From Actinobacteria bacterium OV450 (GTDB lineage Bacteria > Actinomycetota > Actinomycetes > Streptomycetales > Streptomycetaceae), in contig LJCW01000043.1 of the NCBI GenBank assembly GCA_001298555.1, positions 42,271 through 106,270 of the forward strand: a stretch of DNA of 64,000 bases. The letters run 5' to 3'. A model generated the notes under the pieces. It searched no databases. It was not told the origin of the DNA and saw only the letters and a list, made by a program, of their open reading frames with translations. This document shows, piece by piece, positions 26,822-35,475 of the stretch. A program made the position numbers and the translations under genes. The stretch's first letter is position 1, and each line of letters opens with the position of its first letter.

Positions 26822-27907
26822 ATGCCGCGTCCCGTGCCCTGGATACCCGCAGTCCTGTACGGGGCGGTGCTCGCGGGGGGCCTCTACTACGCCGCGATCG
26901 GTCCGGGCTTCGGCTCCCGCACCGCCGGGTTCGCGGCGCTGCTGTGTGCGCTGGCGGCCCTCGACGGGAGGACGTGGCGGCTTCCCGACGGCGCTGTGTT
27001 CGCCCTCAGGGCCGTGCTGCTCTGCGCGGTGGCCGCCCTCGACACGTCCGGCCTGTCGCGGGTGCTGTTCGTGCTGGTGCCGTTCCTGGGGTTCTTCGCG
27101 TTCGGGCCGACCGCCGCCGTGTGGCTCGGTGCGGGCTGTGTGGCCCTGCTGGCGGGCGCGTTCACGCTGTGGGTGCCGGGCTGGGAGGTGCGCGCCGAGT
27201 ACATCTCCGACCTGCTGATGTTCGCGCTGGGCATCGTACTGGCGCTGGCCACGGCGGCGGTCGCCCTACGGGAGCGGAAGGCCCGCGGCCGGCTGGAGGA
27301 CACCCTCGCGCAGGTGGCGCAGCTGTCGGCGGCCCGCGAGCGCAACCGGCTGGCCCGCGAGATCCACGACAGTCTCGGGCACCACCTGACCGCGATCGGC
27401 ATCCAGTTGGAGAAGGCCGAGGCGTTCGCCGCGCTCGATCCGGCCGCCTCCGCGCAGGCCGTGTCGCACGCCCGCTGGTCCGCGAACCGTGCCCTGGACG
27501 AGGTACGCGCCTCCGTACGCACCCTGGGCCCCGAGGCGGAGTCGGATCCGGTGGGCCTCGCCCGGACGCTGGCCGACCTCGTCCATCACCTGGACGGCGG
27601 CGCCCGCCGCATCTCCCTGGACGTGTCGGGCGTCGAGCGGCGGCCGCTGTTGGTGCTGTACCGGGCGGCGCAGGAGGGTCTCACGAACGCCTGCCGGCAT
27701 TCGGGCGCGACCGAGATCGGTGTGAGGGTCCGCTACGACGACCGCGGCGCGAGCCTCAGCGTCACGGACAACGGCAGCGGTCTGGGCGGGGCCGAGGAGG
27801 GCTTCGGCCTGGCAGGGCTGCGGGAACGCGTCCGCCTGGCCGACGGGACGGTGGAGCTGTCGAGTTCGGACCGGGGCACCGCGCTCACGGTGGGGGTGCC
27901 GTGGTGA
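26822..27907 (+). CDS. NarL/DesK-type sensor histidine kinase
   Basis: 361 aa. Five or six N-terminal membrane helices (residues about 5-135), then a HisKA_3 dimerisation domain with the phospho-acceptor in REIHDSLGHHLTAIGIQLEK (about residue 183). A HATPase_c domain follows with EGLTNACRHSGA and DNGSGL. The lack of a large extracellular loop suggests membrane or intramembrane sensing. ATG 26822 has GAGGAGG upstream. It overlaps the response regulator gene by 4 bp, a translationally coupled pair. Confidence 0.93.
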   Translation: MPRPVPWIPAVLYGAVLAGGLYYAAIGPGFGSRTAGFAALLCALAALDGRTWRLPDGAVFALRAVLLCAVAALDTSGLSRVLFVLVPFLGFFAFGPTAAVWLGAGCVALLAGAFTLWVPGWEVRAEYISDLLMFALGIVLALATAAVALRERKARGRLEDTLAQVAQLSAARERNRLAREIHDSLGHHLTAIGIQLEKAEAFAALDPAASAQAVSHARWSANRALDEVRASVRTLGPEAESDPVGLARTLADLVHHLDGGARRISLDVSGVERRPLLVLYRAAQEGLTNACRHSGATEIGVRVRYDDRGASLSVTDNGSGLGGAEEGFGLAGLRERVRLADGTVELSSSDRGTALTVGVPW

Positions 27908-28545
27908 ACGGACCCGTGGCACGGGAGCGGGCGGACGTACGGGTCGTCGTGGCCGACGACCAGGACCTCGTCCGCGAGGGCATCGCCGCACTGCTCGGCA
28001 TCCAGCCCGGTATCGAGGTGGTGGGCAGTGCGCGGGACGGTGCCGAGGCCGTGGAAGTGGCCGGGCGGTGCCACCCCGACGTGGTGCTGATGGACGTCCG
28101 GATGCCCGGCACGGACGGGGTGGCCGCCACGGCGCTGCTGCGCCGGCAACTGCCCGGCTGCCGGGTCGTGATGCTGACCACCTTCAACGACGACGAGTAC
28201 GTCGGCCGGGCGCTGAAGGCGGGAGCGGTCGGCTACTTGCTGAAGAACCTGCCCGCGGCGGAACTCGCCCAGGCGGTCCGGCTGGCGCACGCGGGTGTCG
28301 CCCAGTTCGATCAGACGGTCATCGCCGCACTCGCCGCCGGCACCCCTGCTCCGGACCTGCTGACGCCCCGGGAGACGGAGGTGCTCCGTCTCATCTCCGC
28401 CGGCGCCACGAACAGGGAGATCGCCGCCCGGCTGTACCTGAGCGAGGGCACCGTCAAGAACCACATCTCCCGCGTGCTGAGCCGACTGGGCCTGCGCGAC
28501 CGGACCCAGGCCGCCCTCTACGCCCGGGACAACGGCCTGATCTGA
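27904..28545 (+). CDS. NarL/LuxR-family response regulator
   Basis: 213 aa. The receiver domain (about 10-125) has the phospho-accepting Asp in DVVLMDVRMPG and conserved Lys in GAVGYLLKNLPA. The C-terminal LuxR HTH is LTPRETEVLRLISAGATNRE through YLSEGTVKNHISRVL. GTG 27904 overlaps the kinase stop (GTGA). Cognate partner of the upstream kinase. A hairpin terminator follows. Confidence 0.95.
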   Translation: MNGPVARERADVRVVVADDQDLVREGIAALLGIQPGIEVVGSARDGAEAVEVAGRCHPDVVLMDVRMPGTDGVAATALLRRQLPGCRVVMLTTFNDDEYVGRALKAGAVGYLLKNLPAAELAQAVRLAHAGVAQFDQTVIAALAAGTPAPDLLTPRETEVLRLISAGATNREIAARLYLSEGTVKNHISRVLSRLGLRDRTQAALYARDNGLI

Positions 28546-28575
28546 GCAGCGGACCGGCCGCGGCTCGTCGCGGGC

Positions 28576-28609
28576 CCCTGCCACCCTTCGAGCACGACGG
28601 GTGGCAGGG
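28576..28609. terminator. Hairpin terminator
   Basis: 11-bp stem CCCTGCCACCC / GGGTGGCAGGG with a 12-nt loop between the convergent response regulator and DUF6204 genes; it can serve both. Confidence 0.75.
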
Positions 28610-28653
28610 CCCCGACGTACGGCGCCGCCGACCACGATGACCATTCCCCTCGA

Positions 28654-28989
28654 TCAGCCCCGGCGGGGCCGCCGGATCTTCATGTCGTCCATGCTGGTGA
28701 CCTGGGTACGCAGTGCGCCGTGGCCGATGCCGCGTGCTGCGAGAGCCGCGGCCGCCCGGTCGCAGGCGGCACCGGCCGCCGCCTCGTCCTCGTGGTCGGC
28801 CGCCTGCCGGACCACGCAGCGGAACGAGAAGGTGCGCAGCTCCCGGTCGTAGATGAGGGTGCCGTCGTCGGTGAACGCGGCCCTGAGGATGTCGTGTTCG
28901 TCGGCAGCGGCAAGGAGTTCGGCGCGCCGGCTGTCGTCGAGGCCGGCGAACACGCCGCGGACGATGACCCGGTAGGTGCGCTCACTCAT
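28654..28989 (-). CDS. DUF6204-like small protein
   Basis: 111 aa soluble protein beginning MSERTYRVIVRGVFAGL, with DEHDILRAAFTDDGTLIYDREL and FSFRCVV. It resembles the actinobacterial DUF6204 group of unknown function. ATG 28989 overlaps the end of the TetR gene by 8 bp, indicating translational coupling, and follows GGAACG. Its link with a drug-efflux regulator is suggestive but unexplained. Confidence 0.65.
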   Translation of the reverse strand: MSERTYRVIVRGVFAGLDDSRRAELLAAADEHDILRAAFTDDGTLIYDRELRTFSFRCVVRQAADHEDEAAAGAACDRAAAALAARGIGHGALRTQVTSMDDMKIRRPRRG

Positions 28990-29719
28990 GGGACGTTCCT
29001 TCGTTTCGTACGTCGGAGCCCCGCTCCAGCAGGGTGGACAGTCCGTCGAGGAGGCGTTCGAGGGCGAACGCGAAGCGGGCCTCCATGGACGGGTCGGTCA
29101 GGTCGTCGGCGAGAGCGACCAGGTTGGGGAAGGTCTCCTGCGGCAGTCGGCGCAGCTGCTCGCCCGCAGCTCTGGCGACCTCCCGGCGGCCGGCACCCAT
29201 GGCCTCGGACGCCGAGAGGGGCCCCTGCTCCTGGAGCACGAAGCCCTGGACGAAAGCACCGAGCAGGTAATTGATCATGGCGGCGTCGGCGTCGGAGAAG
29301 CCGGCCTCCCGCAGGCGGCCGAGCTGGTCCTCCATCAGGCGCAGCAGGTGCGGGCCCGGGGCGAGCCGGCCCGCGACGACCTTGGCGGCGTCGCGCTTGC
29401 CGAGCAGGTGCCGGCGGTAGCGCACGCAGTACTCGCGCAACTGCTGCCGCCAGTCGCCGTCCCGGGGCGGCGCCTTCGCGTCGGCCATGAGCGCGTCGGT
29501 GAGCAGGTCGAGCAACTCCTCCTTGTTGCGCACGTGCCAGTACAGCGAGGCCGCCTTCACCCCCAGCTCGGCGGCGACCTTGCGCATCGACAAGCCGCCC
29601 ACGCCCTCTTGCTCCAGCACCCGCAGCGCAGCCTGGACGAGCGCCTGGCGGGTCAGCCCCGGCTGTGACGGGCCCTCGTCGCTCTTGCCCTCCACGTCCA
29701 TCGGCCTCTCCAGGTCCAT
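28982..29719 (-). CDS. TetR family repressor with TetR-class C-terminal domain
   Basis: 245 aa. The HTH lies at about residues 20-65 (LSMRKVAAELGVKAASLYWH then VRNKEELLDLL). The helix SLYWHVRNK and the long C-terminal domain are of the TetR_C type typical of tetracycline-efflux-like repressors. ATG 29719 has GGAGG 6 bp upstream. It faces a DHA2 exporter, and the intergenic region holds two copies of a 13-bp operator. The likely role is ligand-relieved repression of the pump, itself and the coupled DUF6204 gene. Confidence 0.9.
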   Translation of the reverse strand: MDLERPMDVEGKSDEGPSQPGLTRQALVQAALRVLEQEGVGGLSMRKVAAELGVKAASLYWHVRNKEELLDLLTDALMADAKAPPRDGDWRQQLREYCVRYRRHLLGKRDAAKVVAGRLAPGPHLLRLMEDQLGRLREAGFSDADAAMINYLLGAFVQGFVLQEQGPLSASEAMGAGRREVARAAGEQLRRLPQETFPNLVALADDLTDPSMEARFAFALERLLDGLSTLLERGSDVRNEGTSHE

Positions 29720-29764
29720 CGGCCACCTCCGTCCACGGGTCCCGCCGGGAATCCCGCTTGCCAA

Positions 29765-29777
29765 CTAACACCGTTAG
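29765..29777. promoter_or_regulatory. TetR operator copy 1
   Basis: CTAACACCGTTAG, near-perfect 13-bp palindrome (one mismatched pair), 46 bp before the repressor start. Pairs with copy 2, centres 41 bp apart. Confidence 0.8.
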
Positions 29778-29805
29778 GGGCAGTCTAGCCGCAGCGATCA
29801 ATCAA

Positions 29806-29818
29806 CTAACACTGTTAG
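29806..29818. promoter_or_regulatory. TetR operator copy 2
   Basis: CTAACACTGTTAG, perfect 13-bp palindrome abutting the ribosome site of the DHA2 exporter (GGGAG, 29818-29822), so bound repressor should block the pump transcript. Confidence 0.85.
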
Positions 29819-29829
29819 GGAGTGTGACG

Positions 29830-31371
29830 ATGAAGCCGCCCGCCCGACGCAAGGGGCTCGTGCTCGCCACGCTGTGCGCCACGATGTTCATGGCGATGCT
29901 CGACAACGTCATCGTCAACAACGCGCTGCCGCGCATCGGGCAGGAGCTGCACTCCGGCGTCAGCGGTCTGCAGTGGGTGGTGGAGGGCTACAGCCTCGTC
30001 TACGCGGCCCTGCTGCTCACCGGCGGCACCCTCGGCGACCGGTACGGCCGCCGGCGGATCTTCCTCACCGGCCTTGCCGTCTTCACGGCGGGCTCGGCGG
30101 CTGCGGCGCTGTCCGGCTCGACCGGCACGCTGATCGCCGCCCGGATGCTCCAGGGCCTCGGCGCGGCACTGCTCACACCGGGCAGTCTGTCCATCCTGCG
30201 CCACGTCTTCACGGACGAGCGGGAGCGGGCCAGGGCCGTCGGCCTCTGGTCCGGAGTCTCCGCGCTGGGCCTGGCGGTCGGCCCGGTCCTGGGCGGGCCG
30301 ATCGTGGACGCCTTCGGCTGGGCCGCCGTGTTCTGGGTCAACGTCCCCATCGGGGTGGCGGGGCTGCTGCTCGCGGCCCGGGTGCTCCCCGAGTTCACGG
30401 CCCGCACCAGGCGACTGGACCTGCCGGGCCAGGCACTCTCCGCGCTGGGATGCGGCGCGCTGGTGTACGCGCTCATCGAGGGCCCCGTCCGCGGCTGGAC
30501 CGACCACCAGGTGCTCACCGTCGCCGCCGTGGCGGCGCTGGCCCTGCCCGCCTTCGTCGCGGTCGAGGCCCGCAGCGCCGACCCCATGCTCGACCTGCGA
30601 TTCTTCCGGGACCGGGTGCTCACCGGCGCCGCGGTGAGCGGCTTCATGATCAGCTTCGGCATGTTCGGGGCCGCGTTCTTCCTGCCCCTGCTCATGCAGG
30701 GCGTGATGGGCTGGTCGCCGTCGGACGCCGGCCTCGCAGGCCTGCCGATGACCGTGATGATCGTCGTCGCGGCGCCGCTGTCGAGCGCGCTCACCTCACG
30801 CCACGGTCCCCGCTTGCCGCTGGTCACCGGCCTGACCCTGTGCGCCGCGGGACTCGGCGCCCTCTCGCTCTACGGCGCCCACGCCCACTATGCGCAGTAC
30901 GTCTGGGTACTGCTCACCCTGGGCCTCGGCATGGGCATGACGTTCACCCCCGTGTCCATCACGGTCATGCAGCGCGTCGACCCGGCGCGGGCCGGGATGG
31001 CCTCCGCGACTCTCAACACCCTGCGCGAGATCGGCGGCGTCATCGGCGTCGCTGCTCTGGGGGCCGTCCTCAGCAGCCGGCTCACGGCCAACCTGACCGC
31101 GTCGCCCGGCCGGTTCGGCGCACCCGACGAACTCGGACGCCACCTCCCGGGCGCGGCCCAGGACGGCGCCACCGTCCTCCCCGCCCCGGTCCGCGACGCG
31201 GTGAACGCCGCGTTCGTCGACGCCCTGCACCTGGCGCTGTGCTGCGGCAGCGCCGCCCTGGCGGCCGCGGCGCTCCTCGTCGCACTGCTCCTGCGCCGGC
31301 CGCGAGGCGCCACCCCGTCGTCGCCCGCCGACGGCCGACCGCCCCGTCGGCCGGAAGCGGCCCATCGATGA
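29830..31371 (+). CDS. DHA2-family (EmrB/QacA) MFS drug exporter
   Basis: 513 aa with 14 predicted helices. Motif D1 is seen as MLDNVIVNNALPRI, motif A as GGTLGDRYGRRR, and motif C as GVSALGLAVGPVLGG. The proton-driven export of hydrophobic drugs or an own antibiotic is expected. ATG 29830 follows GGGAG; the in-frame extension to 29665 would run through the repressor gene. Controlled by the divergent TetR protein through the two operators in front. The tail is Pro/Arg-rich. Confidence 0.93.
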   Translation: MKPPARRKGLVLATLCATMFMAMLDNVIVNNALPRIGQELHSGVSGLQWVVEGYSLVYAALLLTGGTLGDRYGRRRIFLTGLAVFTAGSAAAALSGSTGTLIAARMLQGLGAALLTPGSLSILRHVFTDERERARAVGLWSGVSALGLAVGPVLGGPIVDAFGWAAVFWVNVPIGVAGLLLAARVLPEFTARTRRLDLPGQALSALGCGALVYALIEGPVRGWTDHQVLTVAAVAALALPAFVAVEARSADPMLDLRFFRDRVLTGAAVSGFMISFGMFGAAFFLPLLMQGVMGWSPSDAGLAGLPMTVMIVVAAPLSSALTSRHGPRLPLVTGLTLCAAGLGALSLYGAHAHYAQYVWVLLTLGLGMGMTFTPVSITVMQRVDPARAGMASATLNTLREIGGVIGVAALGAVLSSRLTANLTASPGRFGAPDELGRHLPGAAQDGATVLPAPVRDAVNAAFVDALHLALCCGSAALAAAALLVALLLRRPRGATPSSPADGRPPRRPEAAHR

Positions 31372-31509
31372 CAAGTGGCGCGCCGGTGCGCCTCCAGGCA
31401 GCGCCTTCACCAGAGTTGGGGCTCACCTGTGATGCCGGACCTGGGGAGACGTCACCTGCGCACTTACCCGCAGTCGCCCAGGATCGACCCCGAGCCGTCG
31501 GGGGCGTGC

Positions 31510-32070
31510 ATGGCCCACAGCATGAACAGCTTCCCTCCCCTCACTCCGCCAGAGCAGCAGAACTTCCAGACTTGGCTGAACTCGCCATGCGCGGGTGACG
31601 TTTCGGGCGGAACGGGAGGGCCTGTGGCCTATCGGCTGCGCGTGGCCGGCTACCCCGAATACGAAGTCCCCATCGCACCCGGCACCGGCCCAGGGCTCAC
31701 GCTGATGGTGGACGGCTTCCGCGACAGTGACGGCATGGCCATCGAGGCCAAGCACGTCAACCACCTGCTTGCAGGGGACCCGGACGCCTTCCTTCAGGTC
31801 GACGAAGGCCACACAGGCCCAGTGCGCAACACCAGCCTCCAGTTCGGGATCACCTTCGGCGAACAGGAATGGGAGGGCTTCGCACTGCTGTCCCCGGAGG
31901 GGGTGGCGGTGAAGAACTGCACAGCACAAGAAGCGGCGAACTTCGTCATCTGGCTCCGGGACCAGGTCGTGCCGCAGAACAAGGCCGTTACCTTCAACAC
32001 CGAGTGGGGCATTGAGGAAGATGCCCCGGACGAGCCGGTCCCCGACGTCACACGCCCTCGGTTGAGCTCG
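31510..32070 (+). pseudogene. Deletion-fused remnant of toxin C-terminus and immunity protein
   Basis: The frame first copies the nuclease-toxin cassette of the intact toxin at 33.7 kb, from PPLTPPEQQNFQTWLNS to DSDGMAIEAKHVN, with about 64 of 76 residues the same by eye. At about 31763 it switches without a stop into a copy of the immunity protein (from DPDAFLQV to NKAVTFNTEWGIEEDAPDE and VTRPRL). The second half of the toxin and the first 30 or so residues of the immunity protein are missing. A single deletion therefore joined an older toxin/immunity pair. The catalytic D...ExK-type residues remain, but the fold is incomplete. After 32064 the frame runs on into the integrase remnant. Confidence 0.8.
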
Positions 32071-32072
32071 CC

Positions 32073-32533
32073 GTGCGGATCACGGAGGCGGCGCCGGAGC
32101 TGAACACCGGCCGCCGCGTCGAGGGCGACACCAAGTCGGCGGCGGGCGTCCGCACCATCCACCTGCCCGTCTTCCTCTACATGGAGGTCAAGCGGCACCT
32201 GGACTGGTTCGCGGAGAATCGTGGCGGAGAAGGGAGCGCCGTTCCGGCGCACGACCTTCGGCCGCAAGTGGGCCAAGGCCCGCGCGAAGGTCGGCCTGCC
32301 GAAGGACTTCCGCTTCTACGACCTGCGCCACACGGGACACACCTGTCGCGCAGTCGGGCGCGACGCTGAAGGACACGATGGTCCGCGCCGGCCAGTCCTC
32401 GGAGAAGGCCGCGATGATCTACCAGCACTCCGACGACGAACGCCAGCAGGAGGTCGCCGGAGGCATCGACGCGCGCGTCCGAGCAGCCCGCGACAAGGCA
32501 AAGCCCCCGCCGAGGTGGATCCGCGAAGCCTGA
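32073..32533 (+). pseudogene. Tyrosine recombinase (integrase) C-terminal remnant, frameshifted
   Basis: The catalytic domain of a phage/ICE-type integrase can be read only by changing frame twice. Frame a holds RITEAAPELNTGRRVEGDTK and VRTIHLPVFLY (to about 32220). Frame b holds FRRTTFGRKWAKARAKVG and FYDLRHTGHT with the catalytic Arg-His (about 32240-32345). Frame c holds SGATLKDTMVRAGQSSEKAA, then IYQHSDDERQQEVAGG with the active-site Tyr, ending at a TGA (32533). The N-terminal DNA-binding half is gone. It marks a dead integrative element, with tRNA-Gly(CCC) 3.6 kb away as the plausible target. Confidence 0.8.
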
Positions 32534-32591
32534 TGATCTGGGCCGGGGTGGCGGAAACCCATCCCGGCCCCAGGGGCAGGTCGGAGCACAA

Positions 32592-34172
32592 ATGTACGGT
32601 TTCAGGCGTGGCCAGGCATCAGGAGGGGGAGCCTTGGAGCTGGAACACCGGACGGAGAACTTCGTCAACGCGTCATGGTCCATGGTGGATCTCCGGGACC
32701 TCATCTACGACATGGTGGGCCTGCTCTTCACCGAGCTGAGCCAGCACGGCGGGATGGCGGGAGACGACGGCGCCGGGCGGGCTTTCGCTGCTGTGTACAA
32801 GCCGGCGGTGGCGACCGTGTTCGCCTCGGCGGGCCACGCGCACCAAGTCATGGCGAACGGAGCCGGCACCCTCCTCAAGGCCGCCGAGGACTTCGTTCGG
32901 CAGAACAGCGAGATCGCTGCGTCATTCCTCGATCAGAGCCCGGCCGCCCCCGGTATCGGCCCGCAGCCGTCCGGCCCGGACTGCAACCCACGTGCCAGTC
33001 ACAAGGCCGAGGATCTTCCCGAGGTCGTCGGCGAGACGAGCTGGACCGACCAGTACCTCCTCGACAAGCGGTTCCACGGGCAGCGCGACAAGCTGCGCAA
33101 GACAGCAGCTGTCTGGAACTCGGCCGCGAAGATCCTCGAAGACGCCTACTGGGACTCCGGGACGGCATGGAAGACCGCGACCACCAACCAGCAGGGCGAG
33201 ACGGCGACCGCGGTGGAGGACTTCTTCAAGCTGTTCGTTGGCAAGACCCCGCCACCCAGCGAAGTGGGCGGCGAAGAGACCCTGATGGCCAACCTCCCCA
33301 CCGCCTGCCGCATGATCGCCAATGCCTGCGAGGCGTACGCGGACCACATCGAGACCGCCTTGAAGCGCATCCCCGAAGAGTCGAACCTCATCACGGGTGA
33401 CACCTTGCTGCCCTGGGACCGCGCCCGCTTCGGCGGTGACGGTCACGACGGCGGGCTGCACGAGCTGGTCTCCGGCGACATGCGCATAGCCAGCTTGGGC
33501 AAGATCCCACCCGCGATGGACAGCTCCCAGGCGCGCGTCCCCATGCCGCAGCCCGATGGAGGGGGCTTCCTGCCGTCGCTGCCGCCCTTCCTGGCGCCCC
33601 TCGTCCGTGCGCCGCCCCTGGTCCCGGTGGCGTACCGCCCCGCAAACGGGCCCCGGGTCCAGCCGATAGTGCCACCGACGCCGCCCAACCCGCGGTTCCC
33701 TCCCCTCACGCCACCGCAGCAGCAGAACTTCCAGACCTGGCTGAACTCGTTGCGAGCGGGCGACGTCTCGGGCGGCAGGCCCGCCGAGGTCGCCTATCAA
33801 CTGCGCGTGGCCGGCTACCCCGAGTACGAGGTCCCGATCGCCCCCGGCACTGGCAAAGGCACCACCCTGATGGTGGACGGCTTCCGGGACAGCGACGGCA
33901 TGGCCGTCGAGGCCAAGTACGTGAACAACCCGGGCAAGAAGTGCTACCGATCACTCGAAGAGCTCCGCGCCAACCACCAGACGGGCAAGAAGGAGTTCCT
34001 CTTCGACCCCGACCGGAACGAGCTGCAGAAGTACGCCGCCGCTCTGAACGACCCCCGCAACACCGAGATGCGCGGAGTGGAAACGGTCACCAACAATCCC
34101 GACTCCGTCGCCTATTGGCGCGTGATGATGGCGGCACACGGCGTCAAGGGCTATGCCCGCTACGTTCCCTGA
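32592..34172 (+). CDS. Polymorphic toxin: ESX-type N-terminus with PD-(D/E)xK nuclease C-terminus
   Basis: 526 aa from ATG 32592; a TTG at 32634 with a strong GGAGGGGG site is an equally good start (512 aa). Residues about 20-115 form a helical region with HGGMAGDDGAGRAF, typical of WXG100-like export domains used by type VII secretion. A second helical region (about 150-270) and a Pro-rich linker (about 315-370) follow. The last 150 residues form a restriction-endonuclease-fold toxin cassette (Tox-REase-2-like) with TTLMVDGFRDSDGMAVEAKY as the likely D...ExK active site. No ESX apparatus genes are in the window. An immunity gene follows after 29 bp. Confidence 0.8.
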   Translation: MYGFRRGQASGGGALELEHRTENFVNASWSMVDLRDLIYDMVGLLFTELSQHGGMAGDDGAGRAFAAVYKPAVATVFASAGHAHQVMANGAGTLLKAAEDFVRQNSEIAASFLDQSPAAPGIGPQPSGPDCNPRASHKAEDLPEVVGETSWTDQYLLDKRFHGQRDKLRKTAAVWNSAAKILEDAYWDSGTAWKTATTNQQGETATAVEDFFKLFVGKTPPPSEVGGEETLMANLPTACRMIANACEAYADHIETALKRIPEESNLITGDTLLPWDRARFGGDGHDGGLHELVSGDMRIASLGKIPPAMDSSQARVPMPQPDGGGFLPSLPPFLAPLVRAPPLVPVAYRPANGPRVQPIVPPTPPNPRFPPLTPPQQQNFQTWLNSLRAGDVSGGRPAEVAYQLRVAGYPEYEVPIAPGTGKGTTLMVDGFRDSDGMAVEAKYVNNPGKKCYRSLEELRANHQTGKKEFLFDPDRNELQKYAAALNDPRNTEMRGVETVTNNPDSVAYWRVMMAAHGVKGYARYVP

Positions 34173-34201
34173 TCCACCCCGCACCGCCGAGGAGTACACC
34201 C

Positions 34202-34639
34202 GTGGACGCGTCCCAGCTCGCCGAACTGCGCACCATGTACGTCTTCACCCCCATAGAGGGGCAGACCTGGGGGCTGACATACGACACCCTGAAGGCCAGG
34301 CTCCTGGAGCGCGATCCGGACGAGTTCATCCGGATCCAGGAGGGCGGGCAGATCCGAGGCTCGGCCATGCATTACGGCATCACCCTCGAGGGCGAAGAGC
34401 TCGAAGGGTATGCACGGGTCCAGCCGGAAGGCATCTCGATCCTCGACTCCACCGCCCAGGCGGCTGCGAACTTCGTCGCCTGGCTAAGGGAACATGTCGT
34501 CCCGGAAGGTGTGGCGATGACGTTCAACACCGCGTGGGGGCTGGAAGAGGATCTGCCTGACGCCGCCGTCCCAGAAGTGACGCGGCCCCGTCTCATCGCG
34601 GCCTTCCTCGCCCACCTCGAAGCCACCGGCCTGGAATGA
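34202..34639 (+). CDS. Putative immunity protein for the upstream nuclease toxin
   Basis: 145 aa, acidic, soluble, with no recognised family. It is called an immunity protein because it follows the toxin gene by 29 bp and because a degraded copy of the same gene follows a degraded copy of the same toxin at 31.8-32.07 kb. The two genes therefore travel together. Conserved between copies: YGITLEGEELEGYARVQPEG-like segment, AANFVAWLREHVVPE and NTAWGLEEDLPD. GTG 34202 has GAGGAG 7 bp upstream. Confidence 0.72.
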   Translation: MDASQLAELRTMYVFTPIEGQTWGLTYDTLKARLLERDPDEFIRIQEGGQIRGSAMHYGITLEGEELEGYARVQPEGISILDSTAQAAANFVAWLREHVVPEGVAMTFNTAWGLEEDLPDAAVPEVTRPRLIAAFLAHLEATGLE

Positions 34640-34755
34640 GCGCAGTGCGGCGAGGCAGTAGTGCCCCGCCTCGCACGAAAGGATGCTGGTCCCGGAGGTC
34701 GTTCGGCAGGCCCCATCGGTGTGTCGACGCCCGGCTTGTCGAGGCGGTTGCGCTG

Positions 34756-34784
34756 CCCCTCTCTCCGCGGTCAGGAGAGAGGGG
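34756..34784. terminator. Hairpin terminator overlapping the 3' end of the Mrr-like gene
   Basis: 11-bp stem CCCCTCTCTCC / GGAGAGAGGGG with a 7-nt loop. The right arm lies in the last codons of the Mrr-like gene (minus strand), and the hairpin can also end the immunity-gene transcript arriving from the left. Confidence 0.7.
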
Positions 34785-35475
34785 TGGGCCTGCGGGGTGG
34801 CGGGACCACACGCAGGAGTTCCCACAGAGGGCGGGAGCCGCTGGCCCATTGCGCGAGGACGTGGCGGTCGACGAGGTGGAGGTGCTGGGACTTGGCGAAG
34901 TCGAGGGCGGGTCGGGAGAAGCGGCCGTTGGTGAGCATGACCAGGACGTCGCCGCCGTGTATCTGGCGGCCGGTGCCGTTGAGGACCTGGAGGTCGGGGG
35001 TGCCGACCGCGGATCCGGACCAGCCGGCTTTGCGGTGCTTGCACTGGATCACCCAGCGGCGGCCGTAGGGGTCGGTGGCCTTCACGTCGGCGCCGTTGTC
35101 GCCTCGTCCGCCGACCTTCACCGCGTCGGTGCAGCCGTCGCGGTGCATGAGGTCCCGTACGGCGAACTCGAAGTCGTTGTGGTGGAGGCTGTCGAGGTGG
35201 TCCACGGCGTAGCGCAGGCCCCGGGCCCGCACCTGTTCCCAGCGGGCTGCCTCCTGTCGGCGCCGTATCCAGAAGCCGACTGCGCCGGCTGCGGCCAGGA
35301 GCAGGAGGACCACGACCCATGGATGGGCGGCCAGCCAGTTCAGGATCGCCGCGACGAGGCTGATGGCCACCAGGCCGACGAGCCCGAGGAAGACCAGGCC
35401 TTCGGAGCCGGAGTTCTTGCGGCGCCGGGTGGTCCCGCCGCGCCTGCGTCGCCTCGCGGGCGGGCGCCGGGTCAC
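34771..35475 (-). CDS. Membrane-anchored Mrr-like restriction endonuclease
   Basis: 234 aa. A very basic N-terminus (many Arg) is followed by two membrane helices (LVFLGLVGLVAISLVAAIL and WVVVLLLLAAAGAVGFWI, about residues 30-75). The rest is a Mrr_cat-type nuclease domain (about 100-220) with FEFAVRDLMHRDG, GADVKATDP and RRWVIQCKHRKAGW. The D...QxK pattern is the Mrr active site. Mrr proteins cut modified or foreign DNA; the membrane tether suggests action at DNA entry, which is inference. GTG 35475 overlaps the preceding gene's stop by 4 bp, so the two are translated together. Confidence 0.78.
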   Translation of the reverse strand: MTRRPPARRRRRGGTTRRRKNSGSEGLVFLGLVGLVAISLVAAILNWLAAHPWVVVLLLLAAAGAVGFWIRRRQEAARWEQVRARGLRYAVDHLDSLHHNDFEFAVRDLMHRDGCTDAVKVGGRGDNGADVKATDPYGRRWVIQCKHRKAGWSGSAVGTPDLQVLNGTGRQIHGGDVLVMLTNGRFSRPALDFAKSQHLHLVDRHVLAQWASGSRPLWELLRVVPPPRRPTPLS

